In this document: positions 4,827 through 7,414 of the stretch, in pieces | Position numbering within the stretch: the first letter of the stretch is position 1 | Layout: the number at the start of each line of letters is the position of its first letter | NCBI GenBank assembly: GCA_900557165.1 | Contig: USRS01000103.1 | Location: 1-7,414 of the forward strand | Source: an uncultured Clostridium sp. | GTDB taxonomy: Bacteria > Bacillota > Clostridia > Peptostreptococcales > Peptostreptococcaceae | DNA length: 7,414 nt | Reading direction: 5' to 3' | Position numbers and translations under genes: made by a program | Notes under the pieces: generated by a model | What the model saw: the letters and a program-made list of their open reading frames with translations, nothing else | Told to the model about the DNA's origin: nothing | The model's database searches: none

Positions 4827-6953
4827 ATGTCTACAGTAGTATTGATGAAAAAAGAATTGATGCTTAATGGACTAACATGTGCTCACTGTGCAAGTGTTAT
4901 AGATGAAAAAGTTAAACATATAGATGGAGTGAAAAATAGTAATTTAAATTTTACAAATAAAAAATTATCAGTTGAAATAGATTGTGATAATGAAGAAAAA
5001 ATAATAAAAAACATAATAGATATTATAAATGATACTGAACCAGGATTAGATATACAAATAGAAGGACAAAGAGAAATTAAAGAAGATAAAACTCAAAAAA
5101 GTATTAAAAATAATGAGAAATTAAATCTTTTAAAAATAATAGCTGGAGTTATAGTATTTATTTTCGCATTTTATGAAGAAATAGCAGGTAGAGAAAATAA
5201 ATATTCCTTATTAATATTTTTAGTGGCATACCTATTAGTAGGTAGTGATGTTTTATACAAAGCATTAAGAAACATAACAAAAGGAAGAATTTTTGATGAA
5301 AACTTCTTAATGTCAGTTGCCACAATAGGTGCTATAGCCATAGGTGAACCATCAGAAGCTGTTGGAGTTATGTTATTTTATAAAATAGGAGAATACTTAC
5401 AAGAATTAGCAGTAGGAAAATCAAGAAAATCCATATCAGAATTAATGCAAATAAGACCGGATATGGCAAATCTTAAATTAGGAAATACTATTAAAGTTGT
5501 AAATCCAGAAGATGTGAATATAGGTGATTATATTATAGTAAAGCCAGGAGAAAAAGTACCTCTAGATGGTGTAGTAATAGAAGGTAGTTCTATGATGGAT
5601 ACTTCAGCATTAACAGGAGAATCAGTACTTAGAACAGTTAAAAAAGGTGACAATTTATTATCAGGATTTATAAATAAAAATGCTTTATTAACAGTACAAG
5701 TTACTAAAGACTTCTCTGAATCTACAGCTTCAAAAATATTAGATATGGTTGAAAATGCTAGTAGTAAAAAATCAAAAACAGAAAACTTTATATCAGTATT
5801 TTCTAGATATTACACTCCTATAGTAGTAGGATTAGCTTTGTTAATAGCTATATTACCACCAATATTTATGCAAGGTGCCACATTTAGCGAGTGGATACAC
5901 AGAGGTTTAATTTTCTTAGTTGTATCTTGTCCTTGTGCTCTAGTACTGTCAATACCATTAAGTTATTTCAGTGGAATAGGGGTTGCATCAAAACAAGGTG
6001 TTTTAATAAAAGGAAGTAACTACTTGGAAGCATTAAGATATGTAGATACAGTAGTATTTGATAAAACAGGTACATTAACAGAAGGTGTATTTGATGTTGT
6101 TAAAGTTAAACCAATAAATATTTCAGAAGATGAACTGATAAAATTTGCTTCTATAGCAGAGGTTAATTCAAATCATCCAATAGCAAAATCAATTTTGAAT
6201 TACTATAATAAAGAAATTGATTTAAATAAAATGGAAGAATACGAAGAAATAGCAGCTCATGGAATAAGAGTAAAATATGAAAATAATATTATATTAGCTG
6301 GTAATGAAAAGCTAATGGCATCTAATAATATTAAAATAGAAAAAAGTACAGATGTGGGTACAGTAGTTTATATAGCAATAAATAATGAATTTAAAGGTTA
6401 TATAGTAATAGCAGATAAAATTAAAACAGATAGTGAAGAAGCTATAAGATTAATAAAAGAACAAGGTATTAAAGAAACAGTAATGTTAACTGGTGATAAT
6501 AAAGAAGTAGCAAACTCTGTTGCTAAAAAACTTAAACTAGATAAAGTATTTTCAAACTTATTGCCAAATGAAAAAGTGGAAAAAATAGAAGAATTATATA
6601 AAAATAGAACAGAAAAAGAAAAAATAGCTTTTGTAGGCGATGGAATTAATGATGCACCAGTACTAGCACGTGTTGATGTGGGAATTGCCATGGGTGGTCT
6701 TGGATCAGATGCAGCTATAGAGGCAGCAGATGTAGTTATAATGACAGATGAACCAAGTAAAATAGCTCAAGGAATTAAAATTTCTAAAAAAACTTATAAA
6801 ATTGTATGGCAAAATATAATATTTGCTTTAGGAATAAAAATAATAGTAATGATTTTAGGTGCGACAGGTTTGGCAAGTATGTGGGAAGCAGTATTTGCTG
6901 ATGTAGGTGTAGCTTTAATAGCAGTATTAAATGCCATGAGGATAATGAAATAA
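4827..6953 (+). CDS. cadA: CadA-type Cd/Zn/Pb-exporting P1B ATPase
   Basis: This is a 708-residue membrane pump that uses ATP to export Cd(II), Zn(II) and Pb(II). Domains in order: one HMA domain with GLTCAHC (Cys18, Cys21); a charged linker (about 80-100); membrane helices between 101 and 195; the actuator domain with TGES (263-266); the CPC metal site (368-370) in the membrane; the phosphorylation site DKTGT (Asp412); the ATP site with HP (450-451); MLTGD (553-557); GDGIND (604-609); and the last helix pair with Asp692, equivalent to the metal-ligand aspartate of ZntA. CPC plus this aspartate and the SIPLSYFSGIG helix mark the Cd/Zn/Pb subgroup rather than copper pumps. Length is typical for CadA. 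Oddities: TGES is followed by VLRT where VP is usual, and the ATP-site G-x-G is AHG (477-479). The ATG at 4827 follows GGGGGAG (4814-4820), which begins on the last base of the cadC stop, so the two are translationally coupled. Confidence 0.95.
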   Translation: MSTVVLMKKELMLNGLTCAHCASVIDEKVKHIDGVKNSNLNFTNKKLSVEIDCDNEEKIIKNIIDIINDTEPGLDIQIEGQREIKEDKTQKSIKNNEKLNLLKIIAGVIVFIFAFYEEIAGRENKYSLLIFLVAYLLVGSDVLYKALRNITKGRIFDENFLMSVATIGAIAIGEPSEAVGVMLFYKIGEYLQELAVGKSRKSISELMQIRPDMANLKLGNTIKVVNPEDVNIGDYIIVKPGEKVPLDGVVIEGSSMMDTSALTGESVLRTVKKGDNLLSGFINKNALLTVQVTKDFSESTASKILDMVENASSKKSKTENFISVFSRYYTPIVVGLALLIAILPPIFMQGATFSEWIHRGLIFLVVSCPCALVLSIPLSYFSGIGVASKQGVLIKGSNYLEALRYVDTVVFDKTGTLTEGVFDVVKVKPINISEDELIKFASIAEVNSNHPIAKSILNYYNKEIDLNKMEEYEEIAAHGIRVKYENNIILAGNEKLMASNNIKIEKSTDVGTVVYIAINNEFKGYIVIADKIKTDSEEAIRLIKEQGIKETVMLTGDNKEVANSVAKKLKLDKVFSNLLPNEKVEKIEELYKNRTEKEKIAFVGDGINDAPVLARVDVGIAMGGLGSDAAIEAADVVIMTDEPSKIAQGIKISKKTYKIVWQNIIFALGIKIIVMILGATGLASMWEAVFADVGVALIAVLNAMRIMK

Positions 6954-6954
6954 C

Positions 6955-7000
6955 AATAAAAAAGTGTTGTCTAATATATTTAAGACATCACTTTTTTATT
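6955..7000 (+). terminator. Intrinsic terminator of the cadC-cadA operon
   Basis: AATAAAAAAGTGTTGTCT (6955-6972) pairs with AGACATCAC-T6-ATT (6983-7000) with one T/T mismatch, around a 10-base A/T loop. It begins two bases after the cadA stop codon and ends in a T6 run. The A6 on the other arm gives it some strength in the reverse direction too. It insulates the downstream rRNA promoters from the metal operon. Confidence 0.9.
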
Positions 7001-7169
7001 GTTTTATTTAAAATAAATCAAGTCTAAAAGTTATTTTTAATAAAATTTAGAATGATATATAGTTTTAATTAAAAATTATAAAAACTAGTAATTTACTAGG
7101 TTGTAGCTATAAATTAAGTTAAATTTTAATAATATGAAAATAAAAAATGAAAAAAATTTAAAAAAAGTG
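7001..7169. other. Gene-free AT-rich stretch upstream of the rRNA promoters
   Basis: No coding frame with a ribosome binding site was seen. There is a perfect odd palindrome, CTAGTAA-T-TTACTAG (7085-7099). From about 7131 the sequence turns into A-tracts directly ahead of the P1 -35 box, which fits an UP element that binds the RNA polymerase alpha subunit, as is usual for rRNA promoters. Confidence 0.5.
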
Positions 7170-7198
7170 TTGACGGTTATTTATTATGATGATATAGT
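7170..7198 (+). promoter_or_regulatory. rRNA operon promoter P1
   Basis: TTGACG (7170-7175) and TATAGT (7193-7198) are separated by exactly 17 bases and preceded by A-tracts. The -35 context AAAAAAGTGTTGAC is repeated exactly at P2, 97 bases downstream. Transcription should start near 7205, right at the left arm of a hairpin. Confidence 0.85.
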
Positions 7199-7202
7199 AT
7201 TA

Positions 7203-7258
7203 CTTGTCCTTGAGACAAGGGCAAACGAACAACACAAACTTCAGAAAAAGCTTCTGAA
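7203..7258 (+). other. Two small hairpins in the P1 leader
   Basis: CTTGTC (7203-7208) pairs with GACAAG (7214-7219) around CTTGA, and TTCAGAA (7240-7246) pairs with TTCTGAA (7252-7258) around AAAGC. No T-run follows either one, so they are not ordinary terminators. They lie between P1 and P2 and would occur only in P1 transcripts. They may protect or help process the 5' end. Confidence 0.5.
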
Positions 7259-7266
7259 AAAAAGTG

Positions 7267-7295
7267 TTGACAAAAAACGACAAACTTGATAAACT
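7267..7295 (+). promoter_or_regulatory. rRNA operon promoter P2
   Basis: A perfect -35 box TTGACA (7267-7272) and TAAACT (7290-7295) are separated by exactly 17 bases. Tandem strong promoters with a shared AAAAAAGTGTTGAC context are typical of clostridial rRNA operons. Confidence 0.8.
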
Positions 7296-7414
7296 TAAGA
7301 AGTCGAAACGAGACAAATAAGAACTTTGAAAATTAAACAGTAGGTTAACATAAACGATTCAATTAGAATCGATGAAACAACAAACAAACCAAGCCAGATA
7401 TTCAGATAATGATT
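7296..7414 (+). other. rRNA operon leader with boxA-like element (16S gene expected just beyond window)
   Basis: GAACTTTGAAAATTAAACAG (7321-7340) matches the conserved leader element found ahead of 16S genes in low-GC Gram-positives, which contains the boxA-like antitermination sequence (CTTTGAAAA core). A hairpin follows: CGATTC (7355-7360) with GAATCG (7366-7371) around AATTA. The last 40 bases, including AAGCCAGATATTCAGATAA, look like the spacer that precedes 16S rRNA and carries the left arm of the processing stem. The 16S start itself (AGAGTTTGATCCTGG) is not in the window, so no rRNA is annotated. No coding frame is seen. Confidence 0.75.

Noticed and set aside
6398..6691. A - strand frame of 97 residues opposite cadA
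   Set aside because: It is the antisense shadow of the conserved ATP-binding part of the pump; its Ser/Phe/Leu-rich composition is typical of such shadows.
7101..7130. A third, upstream rRNA promoter (TTGTAG, 18 bases, TTTAAT)
   Set aside because: The match is weak and expected by chance in this A/T-rich stretch; P1 and P2 are much better and share context.
1..7414. CRISPR arrays, insertion sequences, tRNA genes, attachment sites
   Set aside because: No regularly spaced repeats, transposase-like proteins with terminal repeats, or cloverleaf sequences ending in CCA were seen on either strand.

Overview
The window is very AT-rich DNA with Gram-positive signals: strong GGAGG-type ribosome binding sites, TTGACA/TATAAT-type promoters with 17-bp spacers, and hairpin-plus-T-run terminators between most genes. 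Base composition, the clostridial style of the proteins and the rRNA leader at the right end suggest a low-GC Clostridia member, probably Peptostreptococcaceae (Clostridioides, Paraclostridium or Romboutsia type). This assignment is an inference.

Left part (1-1800): the tail of a hydrophobic + strand protein converges, across a shared bidirectional terminator, on a two-gene - strand unit. That unit encodes a HAD-IB family phosphatase followed by an unrecognised protein with four CxxC knuckles and a TTG start. Middle (1900-4240): a + strand acidic orphan protein of 360 residues ends in a strong terminator. The terminator hairpin contains the only good-context start of the next frame, a CmpB-like (PF06541) membrane protein. 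A second, bidirectional terminator then separates this from a convergent - strand gene for a low-complexity Met/Asn/Pro protein. A possible 21-codon ORF lies in the gap between them.

Right part (4240-7000): a compact metal-resistance operon. A CadC-type ArsR/SmtB repressor with both classical metal sites (alpha3N cysteines and the alpha5 Asp/His/His/Glu set) is translationally coupled to a CadA-type P1B ATPase with one HMA domain and a CPC motif. A dyad of the SmtB/CadC operator type sits just downstream of the -10 box, so the likely circuit is: metal binds CadC, CadC leaves the operator, and CadA exports Cd/Zn/Pb.

Far right (7000-7414): no protein gene. It holds tandem promoters, hairpins and a boxA-like conserved leader leading toward a ribosomal RNA operon whose 16S gene should begin just past the window end. 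Nothing seen amounts to a clearly new multi-gene system. The least explained items are the CxxC protein, the Met/Asn/Pro protein, the start of the CmpB-like gene buried in a hairpin, and the structured gap around 3626-3735.
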